From positions 1,488,001-1,552,000 of the forward strand of contig NZ_CP135438.1 in assembly GCF_032341995.1 (NCBI RefSeq): a stretch of DNA of 64,000 nt. The letters run 5' to 3'. Both the position numbers and the translations under genes were made by a program. This document shows, piece by piece, positions 42,511 to 51,005 of this stretch (within the stretch, counting starts at the first letter, position 1; each line of letters starts with the position of its first letter). Source of the stretch: Domibacillus sp. DTU_2020_1001157_1_SI_ALB_TIR_016. Lineage in GTDB: Bacteria > Bacillota > Bacilli > Bacillales > Domibacillaceae. Under the pieces are notes generated by a model. The model ran no database searches. It saw only the letters and a list, made by a program, of their open reading frames with translations, and was not told where the DNA came from.

Positions 42511-44550
42511 TCAACCTTTTGCTACATTCACACGGCCCGAAAAAAAGACTGCTCCCCCGCCCATGTCCGATAAGCGGTCTGGTGTCAGGGAGTTGACGAG
42601 CTGTTTGGTTCCCGGTTCATCCGCCCACAGCCCCTGGGATACGACCACACCCGGCAGCACCTGGCTGCCGACCACTACAGTAAGGCGGCATTCTCCGCGC
42701 GAATTCCAAACGCGTACTTGGTCTCCGTCTTCAATCCCGGACGCTTTGGCATCTTCCACATTCATATATAACCGGGCTTCTTTTTCAAGCTGAATATGCT
42801 TTTCATTATTGGAAAACGTCGAATTTAAAAAGTTATGATTCGGCGCCGGAACGAATACATAGGGAAGCTTCTCATCCTGCTTAATAGGTACATAAGTCGG
42901 CAGTGGCGGAAAACCGTCCTGCTTCATTTTTTCAGAGTATAATTCGATTTTCCCGCTTGGTGTCAGCAGCTTTCCGGGAATAATCGGCTGCACATCCGCT
43001 CTTATAAACTGCTTTTCCGTCAGCGACGTATAATTGATGTGTTTCATAAATGGATTCTCCGGATAATCAAGCGCACGGTCAATCATTTCTTCGTCTGTTT
43101 CCCGGAACTCCGGCTCTTCAAATCCCATTTTTTCAGCCAGCAGGCGGAACACTTCAACATTTGATTTAGACTCCCCGTATGGCCCAATGACCGGCTGCTG
43201 AATTTGAACAAAATGATGCCAGTACGATGTAAAAAAGTCGGTGTTTTCATACGAAGATGAAGCCGGCAGGACAATATCCGCATACTTGGCTGTTTCAGTT
43301 AAAAACAGATCATGGACGACAAGAAACAAATCTTCACGCTCCAGCCCTTTTCTCACCTTGTTTCCTTCCGGAGCCACAACCGCTGGATTTGTGCTGTATA
43401 CAAACATGGATTTAACCGGCTGTTTAAGCTCCGTCAAAGCCCGGCCGATCTGGTTCATGTTAATACGGCGTGTGTGTTTGTTTTGGAGAAAATCCGGACG
43501 CTGCAGTGCATCGGAATTAAAAGCCAGGTACCCCGCGTTTCCTTTAATGGCTCCACCGCCCCGCTTCAGCCACTGTCCGGTTAAAGCAGGCAGGCAGGAA
43601 ATCGTGCGGATGCACATGCCGCCGTTGTCATGGTGCTGCAGGCCATTTCCAATGCGAATAAAAGAAGGTGAGGTTGTCCCGTATAAACGGGCAAGCGTAT
43701 AAAGATCATCAACTGAAACGCCTGTAATCTGCGTGACCGTTTCCGGATCATACTGAACCACATGCTCCCGCAGCTCTTCAAAGCCCACTGTGTATTCTCT
43801 TAAAAAGTCTTCATCCACTAAATGTTCAGCAAATAAAATATGCATCATGCCAAGCGCGAGCGCTGCATCAGTACCTGGCTTAATGGGGATAAACCAGTCC
43901 GCCATCTTTCCAGTCTGGTTTTGGTGTACATCAATCACCACAATTTTGGCACCCTTTTTTCGTGCTTTTTGCGCGAGTACAACCTGGTGCATATTGGTGC
44001 TGACGGCATTGACACCCCAGAAAATGATCAGCTTGGCATGAACGGTATCCTCGGGATTTGTTCCTTTGCTGTCTCCCATTGTGTATCGGTAACCCGCTTC
44101 ACCGGCTGACTGGCAGATTTTCCGGTCTAGCTGTGTCGCACCGAGCCTGTAGAAAAAGCGGCGGTCCATACTTTCGGAATTGAGTACGCCCATGTTGCCA
44201 TAATAGCTGTATGGGAGAATGCTTTCGGACCCATCCGTTTCGATAAGCTCTTTCCAACGGGACGTAATCGTCTCAAGCGCTTCTTCCCACGTAATTCGTT
44301 CAAACCGGCTTTCTCCTTTTTTCCCGACACGCTTCATTGGGTATGACAGCCGTTTTTCGTCATAAAGCCGTTCTTTTATGTTGCGAACCTTGTTGCAAAT
44401 ACTGCCTTTTGTAACAGGATGGTTTGGGTCACCTTCTACCTTTACGATTCTGCCATTCTTTTTGTGGACCAGTAGGCCGCACTGGTCCGGACAGTCAAGT
44501 GAGCAGACCGAAGGAAACACGCCATCCGGCTGGTCTTTGTAAGCATACAT
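42511..44550 (-). CDS. yoaE: Molybdopterin oxidoreductase, YoaE type
   Basis: 679 residues of the formate dehydrogenase/DMSO reductase superfamily with the N-terminal 4Fe-4S motif CSLDCPDQCGLLV and the fourth Cys in GSICNK. Molybdopterin contacts are seen in WGVNAVSTNMHQ and in the C-terminal NSTFSNNEKH and NSRGECRL. Similar over its length to B. subtilis YoaE, whose substrate is unknown. No Tat signal or ferredoxin domain, so it is cytosolic. Start at 44550 is preferred since AGGAG overlaps the ATG at 44556. Single gene. Confidence 0.88.
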   Translation of the reverse strand: MYAYKDQPDGVFPSVCSLDCPDQCGLLVHKKNGRIVKVEGDPNHPVTKGSICNKVRNIKERLYDEKRLSYPMKRVGKKGESRFERITWEEALETITSRWKELIETDGSESILPYSYYGNMGVLNSESMDRRFFYRLGATQLDRKICQSAGEAGYRYTMGDSKGTNPEDTVHAKLIIFWGVNAVSTNMHQVVLAQKARKKGAKIVVIDVHQNQTGKMADWFIPIKPGTDAALALGMMHILFAEHLVDEDFLREYTVGFEELREHVVQYDPETVTQITGVSVDDLYTLARLYGTTSPSFIRIGNGLQHHDNGGMCIRTISCLPALTGQWLKRGGGAIKGNAGYLAFNSDALQRPDFLQNKHTRRINMNQIGRALTELKQPVKSMFVYSTNPAVVAPEGNKVRKGLEREDLFLVVHDLFLTETAKYADIVLPASSSYENTDFFTSYWHHFVQIQQPVIGPYGESKSNVEVFRLLAEKMGFEEPEFRETDEEMIDRALDYPENPFMKHINYTSLTEKQFIRADVQPIIPGKLLTPSGKIELYSEKMKQDGFPPLPTYVPIKQDEKLPYVFVPAPNHNFLNSTFSNNEKHIQLEKEARLYMNVEDAKASGIEDGDQVRVWNSRGECRLTVVVGSQVLPGVVVSQGLWADEPGTKQLVNSLTPDRLSDMGGGAVFFSGRVNVAKG

Positions 44551-44657
44551 CCCCATTCTCCTAACCTTCTAAAATAGATATCTGTTATCTCATCATAGCG
44601 CAGGCGAAAAAACCTGACAATAGAGCGGCTTCAGTCCTGCTTTTCCTAAGCATTTTT

Positions 44658-45101
44658 TTAAGTTAACGATTTTAAATAAGAGTAAAATTTGGTGTCTCTT
44701 TGCATGCCGACTTTTTCATACAGCGTCTGCGCAGTTATGTTATCTCTTGCTGTCTGAAGGGTGACAAATTTGGCTCCTTCGCCCTCGCAAAATTGAAAAG
44801 CGGTGTGCATCAGTGCTTTACCGATTCCTTCTTGCCGGCAATCGGGATGAACAAATAAATCATTCAAGATGTATGCCCGCTGCATGCCGACTGATGTAAA
44901 CGTTGGATACAGCTGAACAAATCCAGCTGCCTTTTCTTTTTCGTATCCAATAAAAACAATCGACTCTTCCCTCTCCAGTCTCTCCTTTAAAAAAACAGCT
45001 GCTCCTTTTTCATCACTTGGCTGCTCGTAAAACACGCGGTAAGCATCAAATAATGGAGAAAGTACAGGCAGATCCTTCAGCTCAGCTCTTATTATTTTCA
45101 T
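44658..45101 (-). CDS. GNAT-family N-acetyltransferase
   Basis: 147 residues with a full GNAT core: AYILNDLFVHPDCRQEGIGK, ALMHTAFQFCEGEGAKFVTL and LYEKVGMQRDTKFYSY. The end block is common in diamine and aminoglycoside-like acetyltransferases. ATG at 45101 follows GGAGGAAG. Substrate unknown. Confidence 0.87.
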   Translation of the reverse strand: MKIIRAELKDLPVLSPLFDAYRVFYEQPSDEKGAAVFLKERLEREESIVFIGYEKEKAAGFVQLYPTFTSVGMQRAYILNDLFVHPDCRQEGIGKALMHTAFQFCEGEGAKFVTLQTARDNITAQTLYEKVGMQRDTKFYSYLKSLT

Positions 45102-45229
45102 TTGTCTTCCTCCCACTTGATTGATAAAAAACTTTCTGTTTATAGTATAGGAAAAATGTCACATGTTAAAAAGATACAGTTTTCATTATTTTCACATGTC
45201 AAATTCGAGTACTTTATGTAGGAAGCGCG

Positions 45230-45479
45230 TCATTTATATCAGCACATTTCCAAAGCCTTTTTACCGTCGATCCGGCATGTTTTAGTCCAGTATGCCTCTT
45301 CCTCCAGCGAAGCGGAATTGATCGAAAAAGCCAAACAGGCTTGGGTAAAAGTTTATCCAACCGCCCTTTATTTTTCAAAAGACCCTCCCTCCGTTCCTTA
45401 TATTCCATTAGGGTTCAGCGGCCTTTCGTCAGAACAAATACGCTTGGGTGTCCAACTGCTCAAAGAAGCTTGGACATAG
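45230..45479 (+). pseudogene. C-terminal remnant of a MocR/GntR-type regulator
   Basis: Forward frame ending in a TAG at 45477-45479 reads SSSEAELIEKAKQAWVKVYP, TALYFSKDPPSVPYIPLGFS and SEQIRLGVQLLKEAW, the C-terminal lobe of MocR proteins (e-L-Ar-GV-v-P-...-LGFa-L-ee-I-eGv-LL-eAW). An upstream piece in a different frame (VIYISTFPKP) matches the PLP-lysine region (VIYLGTFSKT) with the lysine loop damaged. No start, DNA-binding domain or large domain remains. Confidence 0.7.
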
Positions 45480-45518
45480 AGCTTTTATGTAGTACTTTCG
45501 CTTAAATCTTAAAAAGTT

Positions 45519-45543
45519 GTTTAAGAGAAGAATAGGCGGGTAT
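45519..45543 (+). promoter_or_regulatory. Sigma-B promoter
   Basis: GTTTAA (45519-45524), 13-base spacer, GGGTAT (45538-45543): an exact match to the B. subtilis sigma-B consensus. Transcription would start about 45550, 45 bases ahead of the KGG-repeat gene. Confidence 0.88.
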
Positions 45544-45594
45544 CATTAACACTGTACCACCAGAAATTCTAAGAGAACTGAGGAGGAACTTTTA

Positions 45595-45804
45595 ATGGCT
45601 AACAACAATAACGACAAAATGAGTCGTGAAGAAGCAGGACGCAAAGGCGGAGAAGCTACAGCAAAGAACCATGACAAGGAATTCTATCAGGAAATTGGAA
45701 AAAAAGGTGGAGAAGCCACTGCCAAGAATCATGATAAAGAATTTTATCAGGAAATTGGCGAAAAGGGCGGAGAAGCCCGCGCTAAACAACGCGATAACGA
45801 TTAA
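45595..45804 (+). CDS. KGG-repeat general stress protein (GsiB/YciG-like)
   Basis: 69 residues, extremely hydrophilic, with three KGGEA repeats separated by a 20-residue unit (TAKNHDKEFYQEIGKKGGEA). KGG proteins such as GsiB resemble plant desiccation proteins and are induced by sigma-B. AGGAGG precedes the ATG and an exact sigma-B promoter lies upstream. A terminator follows. Confidence 0.9.
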   Translation: MANNNNDKMSREEAGRKGGEATAKNHDKEFYQEIGKKGGEATAKNHDKEFYQEIGEKGGEARAKQRDND

Positions 45805-45858
45805 TGCCGGTTAAACACCGAAGATAATCACATAAATCAAATCGCCATTGATCAAATC

Positions 45859-45898
45859 AAAAACGAGCATGCTTCGCTGTTCTAGCATGCTCGTTTTT
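45859..45898 (+). terminator. Terminator of the KGG-repeat gene
   Basis: AAAAACGAGCATGCT (45859-45873) with AGCATGCTCGTTTTT (45884-45898). Confidence 0.92.
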
Positions 45899-45914
45899 GT
45901 GTGCTTTTGGCATC

Positions 45915-46098
45915 TTATACTTTAAATTTATTGATTGTTTCTCTTAACTCTTGAGCCATCCGGCTTAATGCTTCTGCGGAAGCCGACACTTCTTCCATCG
46001 CTGCATTTTGCTCTTCAGCCGAGGCAGCTACATTTTGTATGTTTCCGGCAGCCTGCTCAGAAATTCCGCTTACTCCTTTGATCATTTTCGCAGTCTTA
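45915..46098 (-). pseudogene. C-terminal remnant of a methyl-accepting chemotaxis protein
   Basis: Reverse frame reads KMIKGVSGISEQAAGNIQNV, AASAEEQNAAMEEVSASAEA and LSRMAQELRETINKFKV before a stop at 45915, which is the last methylation helix of a transmembrane chemoreceptor. It begins directly after the stop of the ABC permease gene, so a deletion joined the two. No start of its own. Confidence 0.8.
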
Positions 46099-46878
46099 TT
46101 AAAAACGTTTTTTTACGATCCATTTATAAGAAAAGGCAACCGTTATAATAATCCATACGACTGTTGCTGCTATGCCTTTAAACATTTCTGCTTTATTTAA
46201 ATGGGAGGAAAGCAATTCTATCGCCTGCAGGCTGGCACTGGCTGGATTTAGCCAACCCAACATAGGATGCAGCCCGGCCAGTATTCGAAAAGCAAGAAGA
46301 CAGGCTATACTGATAAGCGCAATAACCGCTTGCCCATTAAACAAGGTACTCACCATTGCCGTAAAGGAAACAATAAAAAACACCCATAATAGGTACAACA
46401 GCAAAGCCGGCAGCGCCGTCCGAAAAGAGATATCTGTAAATAAGTAATCTGTATAGATGAAAGAGACAGCAAATCCAGCTGCCACGCTTAGGGCAGCAGT
46501 GGAGCAGCCGGCCGCTATTTTCCCTCCTATATAAGCTCCCACAGTAACCGGTTTTGTTAAAATGAATTTGAGCATGCCACTCACTTTGTCTGCCTGTATA
46601 ATTCCCATAGTCGAAACGACAATAATAATTAAGCCCATCTGATCAAATTGTGAGGCAAGTGTACCAGCGAGCACTTCATCTCCGCTTTGATGGGTCATCG
46701 CCGGATCAATGGTAATTCCCTGCCCTCCTCCAACTGCTTCCAAAATAGAAGGCAGAAAAAACAGCAGAACAGGCTGTGCGGTTCCTAAACCCATGAAGGC
46801 GAGCGGCATCCAAATGATTTTCGCTTCTCTTATTAATTGAATCCACTCTTTATGCCAGATCACGTAAAAAGCATTCAT
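46099..46878 (-). CDS. ABC-2 type permease (YxlG-like)
   Basis: 259 residues, six helices. The large extracellular loop after TM1 and the block TMGIIQADKVSGMLKFILTK PVTVGAY are typical of ABC-2 exporters of the YxlG/NosY type. Its start overlaps the ATPase stop by four bases. Works with the ATPase below it in transcription order; substrate unknown. Confidence 0.87.
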   Translation of the reverse strand: MNAFYVIWHKEWIQLIREAKIIWMPLAFMGLGTAQPVLLFFLPSILEAVGGGQGITIDPAMTHQSGDEVLAGTLASQFDQMGLIIIVVSTMGIIQADKVSGMLKFILTKPVTVGAYIGGKIAAGCSTAALSVAAGFAVSFIYTDYLFTDISFRTALPALLLYLLWVFFIVSFTAMVSTLFNGQAVIALISIACLLAFRILAGLHPMLGWLNPASASLQAIELLSSHLNKAEMFKGIAATVVWIIITVAFSYKWIVKKRF

Positions 46879-47783
46879 GCACCTGCCACCATTCTTAAAA
46901 AGATTTCCTCCAGGGTATCTGACCTTCTTGTTTCAAAACGTAAAATGTCTACATTATTCTTCAATGCATGCCCAATCAAATGGTTTTTATATGCCTGCAC
47001 ATCGTCAAGCGTTACTTTAACAGTATTACCAATAAGGTCTACCTTCTGAACATAGGGCAGGCACCGGACAAGCCCCGCCCAGCCCAAGTCTCTTGGCGTA
47101 AGGTCAACATAAACCGCTGAATCCTCATTTCTGCATGTCAGCTCAGCCAGTGTAGTATCTTCCAGTTTTATGCCGTTTTTCATAATGACGAGCCGCTCAC
47201 AAATTTCTTCTGCATCACTTAAGATATGTGTTGATACCAGTACAGTGGTGTCTTTTTTTATATCTCGAATTAAATCCAACACCTCTCTTCTTCCGATTGG
47301 ATCCAGCGCTGAAACCGGTTCATCCAATATAAGAAAAGACGGCTTATGAAGAAGAGCTTGCGCAATACCCAGCCTTTGTTTCATGCCCCCGGAAAAGGTG
47401 CCGACTTTTATATTCTCTTCCTGCTTGAGGCCTACCCGCGTCAGCACCGTTTCAATTTCTTTCAGAAGGTTTTTCTTTGGCATGTCTGATAGGCGCCCCA
47501 TAAAAACGAGTGTTTCTTTAGCCGTCATCCAGGAATAAAGAGGTGGCTCCTGTGGAAGGTAGCCAATCTTGCGCTTCATAGAAGACAGCCTTTTTCCGTC
47601 TAGGTGCACCTCACCTTTATCTGCTGGCAGCACATCTGTAATAATATTGAGCAGCGTTGACTTTCCTGCTCCATTCGGGCCAAGCAGACCTACACATTCC
47701 CCTTCCTCAATATGTAAAGAAACATCTTGGACAGCTGTTTTATGTTTAAACGTTTTAGTCACATGTTCAACGCTTATTTTCAT
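46875..47783 (-). CDS. ABC transporter ATPase (YxlF-like)
   Basis: 302 residues with Walker A GLLGPNGAGKST, Q-loop YLPQEP, signature FSGGMKQRLG, Walker B FLILDEP and switch His in VSTHIL. A C-terminal extension (about 225-302) is usual for ABC-2 partners. ATG follows AAAAGGAGG. Middle gene of a yxlE-F-G-like operon, with four-base overlaps on both sides. Confidence 0.93.
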   Translation of the reverse strand: MKISVEHVTKTFKHKTAVQDVSLHIEEGECVGLLGPNGAGKSTLLNIITDVLPADKGEVHLDGKRLSSMKRKIGYLPQEPPLYSWMTAKETLVFMGRLSDMPKKNLLKEIETVLTRVGLKQEENIKVGTFSGGMKQRLGIAQALLHKPSFLILDEPVSALDPIGRREVLDLIRDIKKDTTVLVSTHILSDAEEICERLVIMKNGIKLEDTTLAELTCRNEDSAVYVDLTPRDLGWAGLVRCLPYVQKVDLIGNTVKVTLDDVQAYKNHLIGHALKNNVDILRFETRRSDTLEEIFLRMVAGA

Positions 47784-48019
47784 CGGGCAGCGCCTCCTTT
47801 TCGTCCAATTGTGAAATATAAAATAGGACCGATCGTGTTACAAACTAGAATGATGATCATCCAAAAAAGCACATGATCTTGTGTTTTGCGGTGCCGGTAT
47901 AAATCAATTAACGCCACCACAATTAAAACCAAAGCAATGGCTATAAACGGCATAAGAATAGGCAGCACAACCGTCCATTCGATTTCTTTCAATTCTTCCA
48001 ATCCGTAATGAAGCTGCAA
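47780..48019 (-). CDS. PLD nuclease N-terminal domain membrane protein (YxlE-like)
   Basis: About 79 residues with two helices and the PLDc_N ending CNTIGPILYFTIGRKGGA. Start is uncertain: TTG 48019 lies nine bases after AAAGGA, whereas the ATG at 48028 overlaps it. Leading gene of the operon. In B. subtilis YxlE-F-G belong to the sigY operon as a negative regulator and exporter; no sigY is present here and the divergent regulator at 48214 takes its place. Confidence 0.75.
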   Translation of the reverse strand: MQLHYGLEELKEIEWTVVLPILMPFIAIALVLIVVALIDLYRHRKTQDHVLFWMIIILVCNTIGPILYFTIGRKGGAAR

Positions 48020-48044
48020 TTGTCTCATTCCTTTCAATTTATTA

Positions 48045-48139
48045 TTATTATCGATAATGATAACATTAAAATATGGAGAATGCATTTGTTTTTTTGGCTA
48101 AAGTTTAATATGATTTCTTTATTATCGTTACTGATAATA
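48045..48139. promoter_or_regulatory. Two related palindromes between the ABC operon and its regulator
   Basis: TTATTATCGATAATGATAA (48045-48063) and TTATTATCGTTACTGATAATA (48119-48139) share the TTATTATCG/GATAAT arms and flank the start region of both units. Probable operators of the helix-turn-helix protein at 48214. Confidence 0.6.
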
Positions 48140-48213
48140 TTCCCAACTTTTTTCAAATGACAGTTTTTAACGCTAAAAAATAGAACGTTTTCGTTCTCAA
48201 AGGAGACTTATAT

Positions 48214-48750
48214 ATGAATAAAGCGGAAATATTAATGCACCCTGTCAGAATGAAAATATCGCAGGCTCTTATGCGAAATAAAGAAAACGGCCTGACACCT
48301 TTAGAAATGGTTAAAATCATTCAGGATGTGCCTCAAGCGACACTCTACCGTCATATCAGCACCCTGCATCAAGCAGGTATCATACGTGTGACAAAAGAAA
48401 AAAAGGTCCGGTCCGTGTCTGAAAAATATTATGTATTGGACGAAGAAGCTGCCCAGCTCCATGCGGATGAGTGGAAACATTTAACGAAAGAAAAAAAGCT
48501 CAGCTATCTTTCCTACTACCAGCTATCGCTGATGATCCAGTATCAAAACTATTTGTCGGTACTAGATAAAAAGCAGCAAGCGGAAGACCACTCGACTTTC
48601 TCGCTTATGGAATTAAAAATCGATGACCAGCACTTTAAAGAGTTTCAGAAAGAATTAAACGATTTGATGCGAAAATATTATGATCGGAAAAACGAAGATC
48701 CTGATGCACCAACCCGCACGATTGCGGTAACAATTATTCCTGAAACTTAA
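48214..48750 (+). CDS. Helix-turn-helix regulator (ArsR-like winged helix) of the ABC operon
   Basis: 178 residues: N-terminal winged helix (PVRMKISQALMRNKENGLTP, ATLYRHISTLHQAGIIRVTK) and a long helical C-terminal domain ending in VTIIPET. This architecture (ArsR-like domain plus helical sensor) is common beside ABC-2 exporters. AAAGGAG precedes the ATG. Divergent from the yxlE-like gene. Confidence 0.85.
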   Translation: MNKAEILMHPVRMKISQALMRNKENGLTPLEMVKIIQDVPQATLYRHISTLHQAGIIRVTKEKKVRSVSEKYYVLDEEAAQLHADEWKHLTKEKKLSYLSYYQLSLMIQYQNYLSVLDKKQQAEDHSTFSLMELKIDDQHFKEFQKELNDLMRKYYDRKNEDPDAPTRTIAVTIIPET

Positions 48751-48814
48751 CATCCATACCTTTTTAGATCAGATTACAAATAGATACTATTGAACAAAAA
48801 ATTAGCACCGCATT

Positions 48815-50447
48815 CCCCTTCAAAATCTCCGATTTAGTGGGGGTTAGGTGCTAAGGTCTTTATTCTCCCTGCTCTTCAATCTTTTTTCATTCCACCGATT
48901 GCCGCTTCTTGCTGGTAGTTATTTATACTGATTCTCTTTTTGATTTACAAGTAATTTCCATTTTGATACAATCAACGTATCATAAGGACTAAAAAATAGA
49001 AAGGAGGGTTTGGCTATGAAAGTTGCGAAGTCGCTGCTGCACAAGATTACAAACCAGACCGAAACCTTCAATGATACACTGGATATTTACAATGACGCCC
49101 TGTCCTTCATCATCCAGGTTATAGACAAGGAGTTTGATGGTACCGAGGGTCTGGCAACCAAGTCGATTGTGCCGGCAGTGGAAAAACTGATTCACGCAAC
49201 CAAGTCAAATCCTCTTCCGAAATACAAGGAGTTTAACGAACGTCTTTACAAGTTTCCGTCCTACTTCCGTAGAAGTGCGATTGCTTCTGCTTTTGGCAAA
49301 GTAAAGAGCTTCCGCTCTAACTATCAAAACTGGGAAAAAGAGCAGAAATACGCTCTTTCCGAAGGGAAGAAATTTAAGAAACAGCCTCCGCGCCTGCAGG
49401 CGGAACATAAAGAATTCCCTGTTTTTTATCGAGGGAACATGTTCAACAGAACATCCGATACATCAGCACAAATCAAAGTGTTCCACCAGAATGACTGGGT
49501 ATGGATAAATATCGAATTTAAAGGGCAGGACCATTACAAACGTGGTGTCTGGGAATGGAAAGAACATAACCCTAAGCTGATTAAGCGGGGAAAGAAATTC
49601 TTCCTTTCCATCAGCTATGAAAATAAAGTTACTTTAACTAAAACGCCTATTCAAGAACAAAAAGTGTGTGCGGTAGACCTTGGACTGACGAATTCTGCGG
49701 TTTGTTCCGTTATTGATGCAACAGGCACTGTCTTAGGCAGGACGTTTATTGACCAGCTTAAAGAAAAAGACCGTCTGCAGACGTTAACAAATAAACTACG
49801 GAAAGCACAGCGGGTAAGCGGCCGCATTCATGCGCCAAACTTTTGGCGGCAGATCAATGGGTACCAGCAGCATATTGTCTGCTACACCAGCCATGAAATT
49901 GTTAAATTCGCGTCAAAGCATGGCTGTGATGTCATTGTATTCGAGTACCTGGACAGAATGAAAATCCCAAAGGGGTTTTATGGAGCCAGGAAACTTCGTT
50001 TCAAGCTTCACGGGTGGCAGAAAATAGGTATCCAGAACAAAGTAGAAGAAATGGCGCACTGCCTGGGCATGCGCATTTCCCGGATCAATCCGCGAAACAC
50101 CAGCGCCCTGGCGTTCGACGGCTCTGGAAAAGTGGAACGAAACTCGAAAAAAGACCTTGCCACATTTTCAACAGGCAAAGTCTATCATTCGGATTTGTCC
50201 GCTTCTTATAATATCGGGGCCCGTTATTTCATTCGAGCTTTTCAAAAATCCATTTCGGAAACGAAATGGTTGTCACTTCAGGCAAAAGTTCCTGAGCTGG
50301 CAATAAGGACATCTCAGACCTTGTCTTCGTTCATTAGTCTCCATCATGCACTCGGGCTTTCGAAGGAAGCTTAACCAGCTGGTGTTGTACTGTATTCAAG
50401 ATAAGGGATGCTCCATCAAAATCTTTGATTTAGGTGGAGAGGTTCAC
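48815..50447 (+). mobile_element. Second IS200/IS605-type element with a divergent tnpB
   Basis: Bracketed by a left hairpin (48815-48843, CCCCTTCAAAATC with GATTTAGTGGGG) and a right hairpin (50411-50439, CTCCATCAAAATC with GATTTAGGTGGAG), then AGGTTCAC (50440-50447). The same structures, with a different stem centre, bound the first TnpB element, and both right ends finish in GGAGAGGTTCAC. Immediately after the right end lies the interior of a sodium:alanine symporter gene. No tnpA. Confidence 0.75.
49016..50374 (+). CDS. tnpB: TnpB-like RuvC protein with a cysteine-free zinc-ribbon region
   Basis: 452 residues, longer than and only distantly similar to the TnpB at 2314. Catalytic residues remain: Asp221 (CAVDLGLTNSA), Glu310 (VIVFEYLDRM) and Asp393 (YHSDLSASYNIGAR). 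Where TnpB proteins have two CxxC pairs, this one reads NTSALAFDGSGKV and TFSTGKVYHSD, with no cysteine. The zinc ribbon is therefore absent or metal-free. ATG at 49016 follows GGAGGG; TTG at 49010 is also in frame. A downstream 73-base tail ends in the right hairpin, so an omega-type RNA is possible. Confidence 0.85.
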   Translation: MKVAKSLLHKITNQTETFNDTLDIYNDALSFIIQVIDKEFDGTEGLATKSIVPAVEKLIHATKSNPLPKYKEFNERLYKFPSYFRRSAIASAFGKVKSFRSNYQNWEKEQKYALSEGKKFKKQPPRLQAEHKEFPVFYRGNMFNRTSDTSAQIKVFHQNDWVWINIEFKGQDHYKRGVWEWKEHNPKLIKRGKKFFLSISYENKVTLTKTPIQEQKVCAVDLGLTNSAVCSVIDATGTVLGRTFIDQLKEKDRLQTLTNKLRKAQRVSGRIHAPNFWRQINGYQQHIVCYTSHEIVKFASKHGCDVIVFEYLDRMKIPKGFYGARKLRFKLHGWQKIGIQNKVEEMAHCLGMRISRINPRNTSALAFDGSGKVERNSKKDLATFSTGKVYHSDLSASYNIGARYFIRAFQKSISETKWLSLQAKVPELAIRTSQTLSSFISLHHALGLSKEA

Positions 50448-50921
50448 CCCCGGGCATAAGCAGTGCCATTGCGAAAACAGCCGCTGCTGCATAAAGTGCA
50501 GCGAATCTTTTCTAGCCAAGCCCTTTTTCAATATAGTAGGCCGGGCCACCCCGGTACTGGTCATCTTGCTTTATTTTATAAATTTGGGCAAGTGTCGATT
50601 CAATATAAGCACTGGCTGAACCAATAAAAGCAATAAGCCACATCAAAAAAACAGCTCCTGGGCCGCCAAATGCGATAGCAGTGGCAACCCCTGCAATGTT
50701 TCCAGTCCCTACCCGCCCTGAAAGTGCCATAGACAAAGCTTCAAAAGAGGAAATACCCGCAGTTGAACTTTTCCCTTGGAAAATTAAATAAAGCATTTCT
50801 TTAAAATGACGAATTTGCAAAAACCGGGTGCTGATCCTGAAAAAACCCCTATTCCAAGAAGCAGGTAAATCACAGGGTCACTCCATAATATTCCGTTTAA
50901 GAATGTGATGATTTTCTCCAT
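50448..50921 (-). pseudogene. Sodium:alanine symporter (AgcS/AlsT family), truncated and broken
   Basis: A start at 50921 with GGGAG begins MEKIITFLNGILWSDPVIYL. A frame change near 50830 leads into LQIRHFKEMLYLIFQGK, SALSGRVGTGNIAGVATAIA-type text and GGPAYYIEKGLG, the conserved N-terminal part of AgcS symporters. An in-frame TAG follows at 50512, beyond which RFAALYAAAAVFAMALLMPG continues until the TnpB element cuts it off. The remaining two thirds are missing on the far side of the element. It lies downstream of hutH, where B. subtilis has a histidine permease in its hut operon. Confidence 0.8.
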
Positions 50922-51005
50922 CGTATCGTCTCCCATCTTTTTGTATGCACTTTCAAATATATTTGATTGAGAGCCGCCTGTTCAATAAATCAAGCGGCTC
51001 GTTTA

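Noticed and set aside
45214..45408. 64-codon reverse ORF
   Set aside because: The forward strand here encodes recognisable MocR C-terminal sequence, so this is its shadow.
48045..48063. Fur box
   Set aside because: The sequence is AT-rich with a GATAATGATAA run, but the arms fit the local TTATTATCG palindrome better and no iron genes are adjacent.
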